A stretch of 64,000 nt of DNA from Pleurodeles waltl (GCF_031143425.1 NC_090440.1:338771844-338835843); one strand, 5' to 3'. Shown: positions 22,384 to 34,172, counted from the stretch's first letter. Notes: generated from the sequence alone by a model not told the origin. Made by a program: numbers and translations.

Positions 22384-24012
22384 TCACAGGTACATTGCAC
22401 ATCTGGCCATTGGAAGTGGAGCTGGGGCAGTTCCAATCTGGACAGGGTAACAAAGTGGGACAGTGGGGGGACAATCAGGGTGGTCTTCTTTCCTGGCGGG
22501 GGTCTTGCCATCTTGCTCTGTCCTGTTCCTGGATCTCAGGGCCCGCTTTCGTGGTGGTTGCCCATCTGCAGGGGGTGGGGTGCTGGTGTGGTGGTCCTGT
22601 GGCGGGGCGTCATGTCCACTAGCGCCGGCGGAGGTGGTGGGCATTTCATCGTCCTGGCTAGTGTCAGGGGCCCCTTGGAGTGCCATGGTGTCCCTCAAGG
22701 TCTTTTGAATGTCCGTCAGCACCCCTACGATGGTGCCCAGGGCGGAGGCGATGGTCCTGAGCTCCTCCCTGAACCCCAAATACTGCTCCTCCTGCAGACG
22801 CAGGGTCTCCTGCAACTTGTCCAGGACCGTTGCCATCGTCTCCTGGGAGTGGTGGTATGCTCCCATGATGGAGGATAGGGCCTCGTGGAGAATGGGTTCC
22901 CTTGGCCTGTCCTCCCTCTGTCGCACAGCAGCCCTCCCAGTTCCCCGGTGTTCCTGTGCCTCTGTCCCCTGGACCGTGTGCCCACTACCACTGCCCCCAG
23001 GTCCCTGTTGTTGTTGGGGTGGTGGGTTACCCTGGGTGCCCTGTAGTGGTGGACACACCGCTGATTGACCTGTCCTGGGTAGGGAGGTATGGGCCCGCTG
23101 GGTGGGTGCTGTTCTGGGGTTACCAGAGGGTGGAAGCTCAGTGTTGAGTTGTGGCTGGGCAAGGGGAACCGACTGTCCTGAGGCCCACGATGGTCCGGGC
23201 TGGTCATCAAGATCCAGTAGGGTAGAGCTGCTGTCATCACTGTGGGCCTCTTCTGGGGGTGGAGTGGTGTTGTCTGGACCCTCTGGTGTGGTGACGTTCC
23301 TTCGGGTTCCTGCGGGGGTATAAGTACATGATTATTGCATGTGTGTGTTTCATGGTGTGCAATGGTTGGGTGTGCGTGAACCCCAGTGCAGGCATTCCTG
23401 TGTGGGGGCTTGTGTGGTGATGGTTGGGGGGTGTTGGGGGTCTGTGCAGTGGGCATGCTTTAGTGATTGGTGTCCATGCTTAGTTGTGTCATGCAGGTCT
23501 TGGGGTTGGGATGGGTGGTTGGTGTTATGGGTAGATTAGTGAGGAGTTAGGGTGATAGGGGAGGGTGTGAGGGTGGGGGTGTGTGATAGCATGCAGGTAG
23601 GGTGGGGGATATGATAGTGAAGATTTGACTTACCAGTGTCCGTTCCTCCAACGACTCCTGCGAGGCCCTCAGGATGCAAGATGGACAAGACTTGCTCCTC
23701 CCATGTTGTTAGTTGTGGGGGAGGAGGAGGGGGTCCGCCGCCAGTCCGCTGTACCGCAATGTGGTGGCTGGATACTGTGGAACGCACCTTCCCCCGTAGG
23801 TCGTTCCACCTCTTCCTGATGTCCTCCCTATTTCTTGGGTGCTGTCCCACAGCGTTGACCCTGTCGACTATTCTTTGCCATAGCTCCATCTTCCTGGCTA
23901 TGGATGTGTACTGTACCTGTGAGCTAAATAGCTGTGGCTCTACCCTGATGATTTCCTCCACCATGACCCTGAGCTCCTCCTCGGAGAAGTGGGGGTGTCT
24001 TTGGCCTGACAT
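22384..24012 (-). CDS. Myb/SANT-like gene A, element 1, intact
   Basis: Exon 1, 24012-23634 (379 nt), starts MSGQRHPHFSEEELRVMVEE and ends CACTG|GTAAGT. Exon 2, 23309-22384 (926 nt), follows cccccgcag|. Joined they give exactly 435 codons with the stop, with no break. Residues 8-85 form a Myb/SANT-like (NAIF1/MSANTD-like) domain with IARKMELWQRIVDRVNAVG and DIRKRWNDLRGKV. Then come a polyproline stretch, a Q-rich linker, a likely helical segment (about residues 240-310, SSIMGAYHHSQETMATVL) and a basic PPRKRALRSRNR motif that looks like a nuclear signal. It runs towards the transposase gene. The Myb-like proteins of this superfamily bind element ends and carry the transposase into the nucleus; here that is inferred. 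It is the only undamaged gene in the window. Confidence 0.88.
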
Positions 24013-24672
24013 GGGGTGTTGTATGTGATGTGTGGGGTTGTGTATGTGTTGATGAGTGTGGTGAGTGTAGTGGTATGTGGTGTTTTGTGCGTGGATGTCG
24101 TGTGGGTGATGGTGTAGTGTGCCTCTGTGTGATGGTGTTATCTATTCTGTGCTGTCTCTCTCTGGCCTTCGTCTCTAATTTGTGGTTGTAGGGGTTTGCG
24201 GGTGATGTGGGTGTGTGTTTTATATTGTGTTGGGTGTGTGGGAGTGGTGTGTGTATGTGTATCAGGTGTGTGTATTTGTAATTGTCCAATGTGGCGGTGT
24301 TTTGGGGCTGTGTGTGTATTTTGAGCGCAGCGGTGTGTACCGCCAATGGAATAGCGTGGGTGAAAGACCGCCGCGTGGATTCGTGGGTCGTAATAGCATG
24401 GGCGTGTTTCTGTTGGCGTGGAGGTGGATGATTTGTTTCCGCATATTTATCGCTGACCTTGTGTGTTGCGGACTTGTGTGGGTGTCTGAATTTCGGCGGA
24501 TTCCGTGATGTGTGTCATAATAGCTGTGGCGGTCTCCCGCCGCCGCCGCAGTGTATTGGCGGTCTTCTGCACGGCGGTAAGCGGCTTTTACCGCCAATGT
24601 TGTAATGACCCCCTATATTAGGTATAAAAGTGTGCATCAGTATGACATAACATTGTCTTTTAAAAAACTCTT

Positions 24673-24678
24673 TTTATT
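24673..24678 (-). terminator. L1 poly(A) signal
   Basis: Minus-strand AATAAA is followed by an A-rich run (aaagagttttttaaaa), as expected at an L1 3' end. Confidence 0.6.
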
Positions 24679-24929
24679 GCCCATTTCAACAAGTATCAGA
24701 TCATACATCGTTATTACACCACAGAGAACAGTGACACATGTCACTTATTAGACAGCCCACAACTAGCTCAGTACAACCAACAAGTCGAACAGCACCCCCT
24801 GTCCAACCTGAACTTGGAACCTTCAGATGACATCCATCATTCTGCAACTATATAGGTCTCCCCTATGATTTGATTCCGACACATGTGTAGTATATTAACA
24901 AGAGGACTATCCCACTTATCCACTCAAGG

Positions 24930-27900
24930 ACCCTGGAGGACTGGCCTGTGTCCCTCTCCACCCTTCTGCACAGGAAGCTGCAGAGTTTAGCACCCGGTTA
25001 GCCCCCCATATATCCCCAACCATCCTCCACCGTCCACCTTGTGTTCCATATTTTCTCAAATTTTTGAAGACAACCCCAGAACTGGTACACATTAGCTGCT
25101 CTGCCCTCAAGCACAAATCAAGGTTCACTTGCCATTTCTGCAGTGTGGATGTTATGGGACTCCCCCATCTTCGGAAAATATCCTGTCATGCAACAGCTAG
25201 GGTCACATTACAGATGAACAGCAGGTATATCTCAAAATTTGCTCTGCCTAAATACCCAGGGTAATCAATGTAGGTGTGAGTTGGAGCTGCACCTCTGTTG
25301 CCTCAGAGATGAACACTCTCACTTTCGCCCAGAGTTTCTGAACCTACGGGCACCCCCAGACAGTATGCAATAAGGTATCGTTCTGGCCACATCCCCTCAG
25401 GCACATATTAGCCTCACCACGCCGCCCCATTTTATTTAGTTTCTCCCACACATAATACACCCTATGCAGCAATTTCAGCTGTACCAGCCGGAAGCCTGCC
25501 CGTATTGCTTCCTTTCATGGGCAGTGGCAGGCTTAGCCTGATGCATCATTTTCTAGTACCCCCAAATCCTACTTCCACCTACCTCTAAGTGCAACCAGTG
25601 GGGGGGCAGGCTATGAGCCAAAAGAGTGGTGTATATGACTGAGATGGCATGTGCTTGTAGTGGAAGGCCAGCACACAGAACTCCAAAGGCTCCTCCAGTA
25701 GATCCACAAAAAGCTCCTCATGTTTCCTAAGGACATACTACATGTGCAGGTATCTGTGATTTTGAGCACCTGACAGTTCATAATCTGCCTGCAACTCTGA
25801 GAAGGGAATCAGCCCCCTGTCCCTCCATACACTCCCCTCTACTGATAATCCCAGAAGATTAAACCTTTGATGGGCAACAACTCCCTACTCTCCTTTAAGA
25901 TCTCTGTCTCCCACATTATTCTCACCATAGTGAATTTCCCCATCTAGCCCATTAACTGCTCGGCCATCCTCCAGATACCCACCACTATGGCTGTTGGTTG
26001 GGGAAGCTCTTGTGTTTACCCCCTCCCATACAGATCCCACAGTTGGCCTGAGTGTCTATCTTTCCTCCAGCAGGGAGGTCTCCAATTGATCGAAGAAGAC
26101 ATAGGGGGAACCGCCAGAAGACCGTACCGCGGTCGAAAGACCGCAGCGGTCATTCTGAGTTTCCCGCTGGGCTGGCGGGCGACCGCCAGAAGGCAGCCCG
26201 CCCACCCAGCGGGAAACCCCCTTCCACGAGGATGCCAGCTCCGAATGGAGCCGGCGGAGTGGAAGGGGTGCGACGGGTGGAGTTGCACCCGTCGCGATTT
26301 TCAGTGTCTGCCAAATCTGAGTGGGGCCCTGTTAGGGGGCCCCTGCAGTGCCCATGCCAATGGCATGGGCACTTCAGGGACCCCCAGGGGCCTCACAACA
26401 CCCGTTCCCGCCAGCCAGGTTCTGGGGGGTCGGAATCCCCATGGCGGCGCTGCTTGCAGCGCCGCCGTGGAGGATTCCCAGGGGCACCGCCGGTTTCCCG
26501 TTTCTGACGCAGCTGTACCGCCGCGGTCAGAATGCCCATGGAAGCACCGCCAGCCTGTTGGCGGTGCTTCCGCGGTCGTTGGCCATGGCGGTCCATGACC
26601 GCCAGGGTCAGAATGACCCCCATAGTCATTCGCAACCACCAAGTGGGATGCCCAGTAGTACAATTTAAGGTTAAGCAGGGGGGTACCCCTGTCCTATGTC
26701 TTCCTCATCAGCATTGCCAGGACTATACGGGGAGTCCCCCATTCGATAACAGTCCTCTCATAACCTCATCCACCTGCCTGAAAAATCCCTCCAGCATTGC
26801 ATACAGTGTGTTCTGGAGGACAGAAAGGGATTTAGGCATTTATATCATTTTATAGAGCACTGCCCATCTAAACAATGACAACAGCAGGGAACACCAATGA
26901 CCTGCATCTCTCTTGTCTGCCTCCAAAATCTTCCCTAGGTTCTCACTGAGAAACAACTCCCTGTCAGTTACAGAGACACCCAGCTACATAAAGCTCCTGA
27001 GCACTGAACAGATTGGAAAGGGACCCAGGGAAGACCCAGTATGACAGGGGGTATGCACTGATTTGCTTCAGTTGATGCAGAGCCCTGTTTACTCCATAGA
27101 GACTTGTTGGATCTCCAATATAAGTGAGTGAGAATGGCCGAGGTCCACCATATACAAGAGGATATCATCTGCGTATAAGGATATTGCATCTTCCTAACCC
27201 ATGTCCCACCTCAGGGCCCAAATCTGGGCATCCTGACATATCCAGTTTGCAAGTGGCTCGAGCACCACTGTGAATAGCAGTGGGGAGAGCAGGCATCCCT
27301 GTCTTGTTCCATGCCCTACTGTCAGCTCCTCTGACAACACTCCATTCACTCGTACCCAGGCCATTGAGCAGAGATACAACAACTTGATCCACCCCAAGAA
27401 GCCCGTCTGACAAGTATGGCCACTCCAGTGAGTCAGACACTTTTTTAACGTCCAATGACAGGAGCACAACTGATTCCCCAGTGCTGCCCATGTGCGTCAA
27501 GCAGCTAAACAAATTCCTAAGATCATGATGGGTCGCTGGGTAGGGCATGGAGCCCAAATGGTCAGCAGCCAGCTGAGGCTCCATGATGATCATCATGGGG
27601 ACTGCAAGGACCGACGCCAACACCTTCACTTCTACATTAAGTAATGAGATGAGGTGGTATGACTCAAGGGTGTAACCCTCCTGTGGTTTCCTTTCCTTGT
27701 AAATGGGGGAAATCATAACCCAACACAGATGCTGTGTCAGTATCCCCTCCCCTCTTGCACCCTGGAACAACTCCCTCAGAGTTCAGAGATATTTAAAGAA
27801 TCTGGGGGGAAGGGTATTAGGTCCTAGCACCTTCCTTCCTTGCAGATGGGTCAGGGCCTCCGCAATCTCAGAGTCCAAGATCTCTGCTTCCAGAGCAACT

Positions 27901-29180
27901 CTTGACCTCATTCTCATGAACAGTGTTCAGGGGATCCCAAACAAACTCAATCCCCCCCTTTTGTCCGAGATATGTGGCCTATAGACCTAAGAGAAGTGGG
28001 CCACCAGTATGTTAGATATACCCTCTGGAGTCCCCATTATTTCCCCATCTCTCACTTTGAGCCAATGTATCCACTTCTGCCTTTCTTCCTGTTTAGCCTG
28101 CGAGGCAAGTAGTTCTCCGGCTTTGTCACCAAATTCATATACCTGCCTTTGCTTTGCCCTGAAGAGGACCCTGGTCTCTTGTTGCTGCAGTCGTCTATAG
28201 TCCTGCCTCGTCTGTTCAATTCTGATTGCTAAGTCTGGGGTAGGAGCTCAGACCAATTCCACCTCTCCCTGCACTAGTTTTGTTTCTAGGTCCCTACACT
28301 CCTTGTCCCTCTCCCTTTTCTTCCCCACAATATGCAAGGTCAATTGCACCCAGATCACTCTCACAAGACCACCCCCGATTTCACTGACACTTTCTTTTCC
28401 TCAAAAAAGTTGGTGTTTGCTGCTGTCAAGCACTGCCTAGTATTCCAATTTATGGTCTTGAATGGGCCCATGCCCCATCCCATCCTCTGATACTACACAG
28501 GCCTCCGGCCGACAGGTAGCATGGAAGTGTAGTCCAAAATGCCCCTTAGTAAATATTGGGTGTCTCCTCACCAGCAAAGCTGATGTTGCATGACCAGGAG
28601 GTTATCCAATCTGGACAACGATCTCATGGCACTGGTTGCATAGGAGAATTGCTGCTGCCTAAGGTATTGTCCCCTCAATAGGTCAGTCAGGCCCAGGGAA
28701 CCCACAAATGTCACCAAGCATGTTCCATTCTGGGTCAAGGCCCCCTTTGCATTATCTGTCCTAGCAACCCTGTGCCACCAAACTAAGGTCTTCCTGAGGA
28801 ATGTGAGAGTGTCAGGCATGGCCAACACCAGTCCCAAATGCTTGCCAGCCCCTCCATATGCAATCCCAGAGGGAGATACCACAACAAAGCTGTCCAAGTA
28901 CCTGAGGTGGCTGACTGAGAACTATCTGGCTGACTGAGAACCATCTGGGGTCACCTATGTCTGAGTAATGTGGTAAGGGATGGTTTTACACACCAAGATC
29001 CCATTCCCAACTCCCATGGAGCCATAGAGAACCCGGCATGCACAACCATCTGACACCACCCCCAATTCAATAATTCACATCTCATGCCTCTAAATTGGAT
29101 TCTTGCAACAGATTAATGTCTGGGTCATGCCCGAAAAAGCATTTTGTGACCATCCCTCTCTTCAAACTGCTACCTGTACC
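24930..29180 (-). pseudogene. L1 ORF2 (endonuclease, reverse transcriptase, C-terminus)
   Basis: Minus-strand fragments appear in the order expected. The endonuclease start has HDPDINLLQESNLEA near 29090-29130, and its C-terminal part SLGLTDLLRGQY...SLSRLDNLLV lies at 28568-28700. The reverse transcriptase (27770-27100) has SLLNVEVKVLASVLA, LLSLDVKKVSDSLEWPYL, GTRQGCLLSPLLF and the catalytic YADDILLYM (about 27150-27180). The C-terminal part (about 25500-25250) has FRLVQLKLLHRVYYV and a zinc-knuckle-like CLRGCGQNDTLLHTVWGCP. Many frame changes and a 518-bp MITE interrupt it. The LSLD and YADD forms with GTRQGC place it in the L1 clade. Confidence 0.85.
26104..26621. mobile_element. Harbinger-type MITE, 518 bp, in L1 ORF2
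   Basis: It is flanked by the 3-bp direct repeat ATA (26101-26103 and 26622-26624). The right end, reverse complemented, is gggggtcattctgaccctggcggt, close to the ends of elements 1 and 2. The left end is gggggaaccgccagaag. It is a diverged copy of the palindromic MITE at 38991-39549, in reverse. Its GC-rich frames are not genes. Confidence 0.8.
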
Positions 29181-29811
29181 ATTAATGATCCAGGAAAGGA
29201 CCTTGAGGCCACCAATCTCCCGCCACCCCCACTGTCTTGGCTCTGACTCTCTACCCACATTTGAGGCATGTGTCTCCCCTTCTTGTGAACTTTCTGTCCC
29301 AACCTGCTTGTGTGAAACAGTATCAGGGTAAAGTAGGGGCAGGCCACTTGACCTCAGAATCTCAGTACTTCTTCAGGCAATTAGGTCTCCCATCATGGGG
29401 GTCACACCAATAGTTTCTCATCATCATGTCCCTCACCCATGGCAAAGACCTCACCATTTGCAACCTTCTTTTTCTAACCCGGTAACGCCCATTTGTTGCC
29501 AGTAGAACAGGCCTGATTATGTTGAATTTCTGCCACCACCCGTGCCCTTAAAGACTTAGGGGGTCATTCCAACCTCGGCGGTCGGTGTTAAAGCGGCAGC
29601 AAAACCGCTAACAGGCTGGCGGTAAAAAAAATTGGAATTCTGACCCTGGCGGAAACCACCAACAGAGCCCGCCACTTCAACACACCGCCTGCCACGGCGG
29701 GACAAACAAACAGTGCGGCGGTCACCGCCAACAGACAGGCGGGAGACAATGTACCGCCCACCCTATCACAACCCACCAATCCGCCACCTTTTCCGGGGCG
29801 GTAGCCCCGCC

Positions 29812-29819
29812 GATAAAAA
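29812..29819 (+). promoter_or_regulatory. TATA-like box for transposase gene, element 2
   Basis: GATAAAAA lies 70 bases before the exon 1 ATG, at the same distance and in the same context as in element 1. Confidence 0.4.
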
Positions 29820-29888
29820 CACGGCGGAAACAGCCATTTAAAACTGAAAACGCTCACCTCCATACACCCCACGAGGAATCTGGACAGC

Positions 29889-29971
29889 ATGGAACCCGAA
29901 CTCCACATCCTCCCAGCGATTGTCTTCCTGCTCCTCTACCAGGAGCACGAACGCCGGCGCAGAAGACAACG
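29889..29971 (+). CDS. Transposase T exon 1, element 2 (open)
   Basis: The only open copy of the 83-nt first exon. It has 27 codons, MEPELHILPAIVFLLLYQEH followed by ERRRRRQ, then CG|GTGAGTAC. Phase 2 joining to the exon at 34173 gives RHRPLGHARRWRNL. The hydrophobic stretch followed by arginines resembles the N-terminus of HARBI1-type proteins. The 4.2-kb intron that follows contains gene B on the other strand. Coding status rests on three-way conservation of length, ends and phase; no transcript is available here. Confidence 0.7.
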
Positions 29972-30440
29972 GTGAGTACTGCACCTACGACACAGGAGAG
30001 GGGGGAGGCAAAAAATTACGGGGACACACATATGCGACACACCCACCATCACCCTCACCCACTACAACACACACATCAATGCATAGCAACACATCAGAGT
30101 TACCCCCCCAAACCCCCTGGAAGAATGCAAAGACAAAAGGAAATGATTATAAACTTTGGAATATATTGTATGACTGAGTATAAAATATATCACACATCTA
30201 AAACTTTATATACATAAATTGTCAAGTCCGATATGTGTATCAGGCATTGTTCGTGGGCCACTGGGCCCAAATCACATGGGCATAGCCCACACAGGATACC
30301 TGACTCCAACGGAGAGAACACTGCTGGGGCATCAGATAGGAAAACTACAGGCACCTCAGGGGGAAGGGAAGGGGGGGCACCTCAGCCAGATGAGTCCACG
30401 ACGCCAGATCCACCAGGGGCCTCCATGGCCACTGTTCCAT

Positions 30441-30730
30441 CCTGGGGAGTGCAAAGCCACAGTCTCTCAAGTCCCTACAGTGGATGGCTTGCCCACTGTG
30501 CCATCCTGGGGAGTGCAAAGCCACAGTCTCTCAAGTCTCTACAGTGGGTGGCTTGCCCACTGTGCCATCCTGGGGAGTGCAAAGCCACAGTCTCTCAAGT
30601 CTCTACAGTGGGTGGCTTGCCCACTGTGCCATCCTGGGGAGTGCAAAGCCACAGTCCCTCAAGTCTCTACAGTGGGTGGCTTGCCCACTGTTACATCCTG
30701 GGGAGTGCAAAGCCACAGTCTCTCAACTCA
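30441..30730. repeat. 64-bp minisatellite, about 5 units, element 2
   Basis: 'cctggggagtgcaaag' starts at 30441, 30505, 30569, 30633 and 30697, exactly 64 bases apart, matching element 1 at 15783-16070. Confidence 0.95.
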
Positions 30731-30830
30731 ATATCAGTCTCCACTGGTACTGGAGGGGGACTAGTGCCCAGAGTGCTTCGTGCAGCCCTGCCCAACACAG
30801 ATGCGGGCCTGCCCCTTCTGCCAATGGGCC

Positions 30831-31133
30831 AGCGGTGCTTGAGATGAAGGGCCCAGCGGAGCGGTGCTTGAGATGGCGGTGCCCAGCGGAGCGGTGCTTG
30901 AGATGAAGGGCCCAGTGGAGCGGTGCTTGAGATGAAGGGCCCAGCGGAGCGGTGCTTGAGATGAAGGGCCCAGCGGAGTGGTGCTTGAGACGGCGGTGCC
31001 CAGCGGAGCGGTGCTTGAGATGAAGGGCCCAGCGGAGCGGTGCTTGAGACAACGGTGCCCAGCGGAGCGGTGCTTGAGATGAAGGGCCCAGTTCAGCGGT
31101 GCTTGAGTTGGTGGTGCCCAGTTCAGCGGATCA
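30831..31133. repeat. 29-bp minisatellite, about 10 units, element 2
   Basis: The unit is built on 'gcggtgcttgagatgaaggg' plus 'cccagcgga'. Its position matches the 36-43-bp array of element 1, but the sequence differs. Minus-strand frames here repeat SSTAPLGP and similar. Confidence 0.9.
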
Positions 31134-31782
31134 GCCCATGGCGTGGAGGTCATTCACCACCTGACCTGTGGCTGGCTGCGCCTTCCTGCCCACCTGGGAT
31201 GGGCCTGGTGGGGCCCTCCTGGGCTGCAGTACCGGGCCTGTTGGTGTCCTCCTGCCCACCTGGGATGGGGCATGCGGGGCCCTCCTGCACAGCTGGGCTG
31301 CTGGCGGTCTTGTCGGGCGTGCTGCCCTTCCCAGCCTTCCCTGGTTGCCTGTGGCCCTTCCCCACCTTTGGCGGTGTGCCAGGTGGCACCACACTCCCTG
31401 CCGGAGCCATGGTAGGGATTTTGGTCCCAGGTGTTTTAGGCCTCTCGCGCCGGGCACTGACAATCTTCGCATGTTTTTGCGGCGGTGGGATGACCGTGCC
31501 TCGGCTCCCTACTGAGCTGTCTGCCCTTGAGGGTGGGGGACTTCACAGTCCATGGCAGACTGTCTTCACAGGGCCCGCTGTTGTGGTGGCTGAGGTGCTG
31601 ACTGGAGTCTTTTTAGATGGACGGGGTGGGGGAGTTGTTGGGAAGAGGTCAAGTTTGGAAAGGAAAATAAGTTTAGCAAGAGAGGGACGGGTAGGTGTAG
31701 TAGATATGGGAGTGGAGGAAGAGGTTGTGGTTGTAGGAGTTTGAAGTCTGGTGTCTTTGGGTGCAGGTGCTTGGGCTGGAGG

Positions 31783-33751
31783 CTATTGTGAGGTGGATGG
31801 CTGTTGGGTAGGTGGCTGCCTGCGTTTGTGTAGTTCGGAAGAGGGGGTGACAGACACACTGGGAGTGGACACAGGGGACGTGTGAATGGTAGTGGGGGTG
31901 GTGACTGCACGTGTGCGGGGGGTTCTGGTGGGTGTGCTGGTGATGGACGTAGTGGCTGAAGATGTTGTGCATGCAGGTGTGAGTGGAGACGTGACAGGGA
32001 GGGAGGAGGGAGACGAGGAGGAGGGGGACACAGAGGAGGCAGTGGGTGTTGGTATGTCTGTATGTGGATGTTGCTTGTGTGAATGCTTGTGTGATGTGTG
32101 GTGCTTATGTCTGGATGAGCTTCCCTTGGGTGTTGAGGTGTGTGCAGGCTGGTCTGATGGTGTGTCTGGGATAGGCAGAGGTACAGGGGATTGGGTCTGG
32201 GTGGAGGAAGTTGGAGGGGGGAGGCTAGAGACAGGGACAATTGCTGCCACCAGTGCTGAGGCCAGAGTGTTGAATGATCGCTGATGGGCAGCCTGACCCG
32301 AATGAATGCCCTCCAGGTATGCATTACTCTGGTGCACCTCCCTTTCTACACCCTGGATGGCATTCAAAAGGGTAGACTGCCCAACAATGATCGTCCTCAG
32401 GAGGTCAATGACCTCCTCACTGACGGCAGCAGTGGTGACAGGGGCAGGGCCTGAGGTGCCTGGGGCGAAGGAGATGCCCACCTTCCTGGGTGAGCGGGCA
32501 CGGGGCAAACGCTGAGGGGCTGCTGGGAGGGCGGTGCTGGTGCGCTGGGTGGCAGCTGTACCTGTTGTAGCAGGGGGCACGGATGTTGCCGCCACCACAA
32601 GGGAGCTCCCTTCAGTGGACGAGTCGCTATCACTGACATCCGCACGAGTCCCCGCTGTGGAGCTCCCCTAGCCCTCCGTCTCACTGGTGAAATCCGAGTC
32701 AGTTGCATGGCCCGCCATGGCCATGTGAGATGCAGCTCCCTCGTGCTCCGATGCCACTTCTCCTCCGCCTGATGATGCTAATGCACAAATGAACAGGAAG
32801 ACAACAAAAATAGGGGGGTGGGGAAAAATAAAGAAATGTTGAGTGCATGCATTGGCGACACCGTTGGCGGACATGACAGACACAGAAGCCCCCTGCACTA
32901 CGCCGCGCACTTGGGGTCCACTACGCAATCCGTGGGACATGGCCTACAAGCCTATGGGTGACCCCTGCTCACATACATGACACAGGGCAATGAATAGCTG
33001 CACTTGGCACCCTACAGAGGTGGTGGGCGGGGGCACAGGGCCATGCCTTACGGAGGGGCCTAGCCTACAGATATCGCCCTGGCCTAGGGATACCCACAGC
33101 CCTCCTCCCCCACCCAGACACCTCCACTGCGCGCAAAGTCACCAGGATTTGAGTGTACTCACCCCCTTGTGTCTGCTGTGATGTCTTTACGCGCCCATCC
33201 AAATCGGGGTAGGCCACCACCAGGATCCGGGACATCAGGGGGGTCAAAGTACGACTGGCACCCCTCCCACGTTGGGAGGCCATCCCCAGCTGAGCCTCCG
33301 CCGTCTTCCTGCTCCTGCGTCGGATGTCCTCCCATCTCTTCCTGCAGTGGGTGCCCCGTCTCTGGTGGACCCCCAGGGTCCGGACGTCCTTGGCGATGGC
33401 ACGCCAAATAGCGATTTTCTGGTGGGCGCTGACCTATGTGACATGTACAGGGAGAGAAGAATAATCATCACCTTCTGCATGCTCGATGTGAGTGGCCCCC
33501 CATCCCCACCCTTGCCATGTGGCACATGCTCTCATCCGTCGTTTGATCCATGCCTCAATCGCTCCCCTCCCCACCATCTTTCATCCACCCCACTCAACAC
33601 AGGCATTGGCCACAAAGCATGGTCCCAGTGTACTTACCTGTTGGTCTGGAGGACAGTAGAGTAGCGCATACTGGGGGAGGACCCCATCCACGAGTTTCTC
33701 CAACTCCTGAGCAGTGAAGGCAGGGGCCCTTTCCCCAGTCGCATGAGCCAT
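31783..33751 (-). pseudogene. Myb/SANT-like gene B, element 2
   Basis: Exon 1, 33751-33638 (114 nt), MAHATGERAPAFTAQELEKL..., ends CAACAG|GTAAGT. Exon 2, 33433-33163 (271 nt), contains IWRAIAKDVRTLG and THCRKRWEDIRRRSRK. Exon 3 starts at 32768. Exons 1 and 2 are intact and match element 1 in length and phase. Exon 3 has an in-frame TAG at 32668-32670, then stays open for 31783-32598 with SEEVIDLLRTIIVGQSTLLNAI and a Ser/Thr/His/Pro-rich tail. A further lysine- and glycine-rich frame with PIPGGQEG repeats (31150-31410) may be tail coding in another frame. The stop is at a different place from that in element 1, so the two copies decayed independently. Confidence 0.75.
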
Positions 33752-33866
33752 TGTCTCTTCCAGACCGTGGTCACAGCAGCACTTGCAGTGTAGGTCCTCT
33801 CCTGTGGAAGATCAGGTATCGAGTGATTAAGCAGATAGAAAATGGCGACCGCCGGCGCACATCGTC

Positions 33867-33905
33867 ATTGGCTCCTGAGACCCATAGGCTTCAATGTTAA
33901 CCAAT
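33867..33905. promoter_or_regulatory. CCAAT pair between genes B and T, element 2
   Basis: ATTGG at 33867-33871 and CCAAT at 33901-33905 lie upstream of gene B, in a block alignable with 20654-20692 of element 1 (tcattggctcctg..acccatagg). Confidence 0.45.
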
Positions 33906-34172
33906 GCAGCTTTGCGCCGCGGTCTTCGACCGCCTACCGCCACGGTGTCCCACGCCAGCGCATTGACCTCACATCCCATTGTCGCACTTCACAGGTCAGG
34001 CAGCCACCATTTCAAGGGCCCACATGCCTTATTTTATACTGCGTCACACATACCTAGTCCTTGCAGCGACACTCATACAAGCCATTCAATGCATTGGGAA
34101 TCGTGTTATGTACAAGCTGTGGTTACGTACCTGTGGGTTGTTTGACTCTGTGCTCGCTGTTGTCCTTCATAG

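Larger units (their letters stand above)
14905..24613 (+). mobile_element. Harbinger element 1, 9709 bp
   Basis: Both ends read gggggtcattacaac, followed by GGCGG-rich sequence. The flanking 3-bp direct repeat is TAT (14902-14904 and 24614-24616). It holds three genes: transposase T on the plus strand (exon 1 at 15234-15316, main exon at 20961-22004), SANT gene B on the minus strand inside T intron 1 (18522-20496), and SANT gene A on the minus strand (22384-24012). Four blocks of tandem repeats fill 15.8-18.0 kb. The strand given is that of the transposase. The transposase is broken, so the element cannot move by itself. Confidence 0.93.

Noticed and set aside
25987..26668. GC-rich frame of 203 codons
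   Set aside because: It spans the MITE 26104-26621 and L1 remnants and is not conserved in the related MITE.
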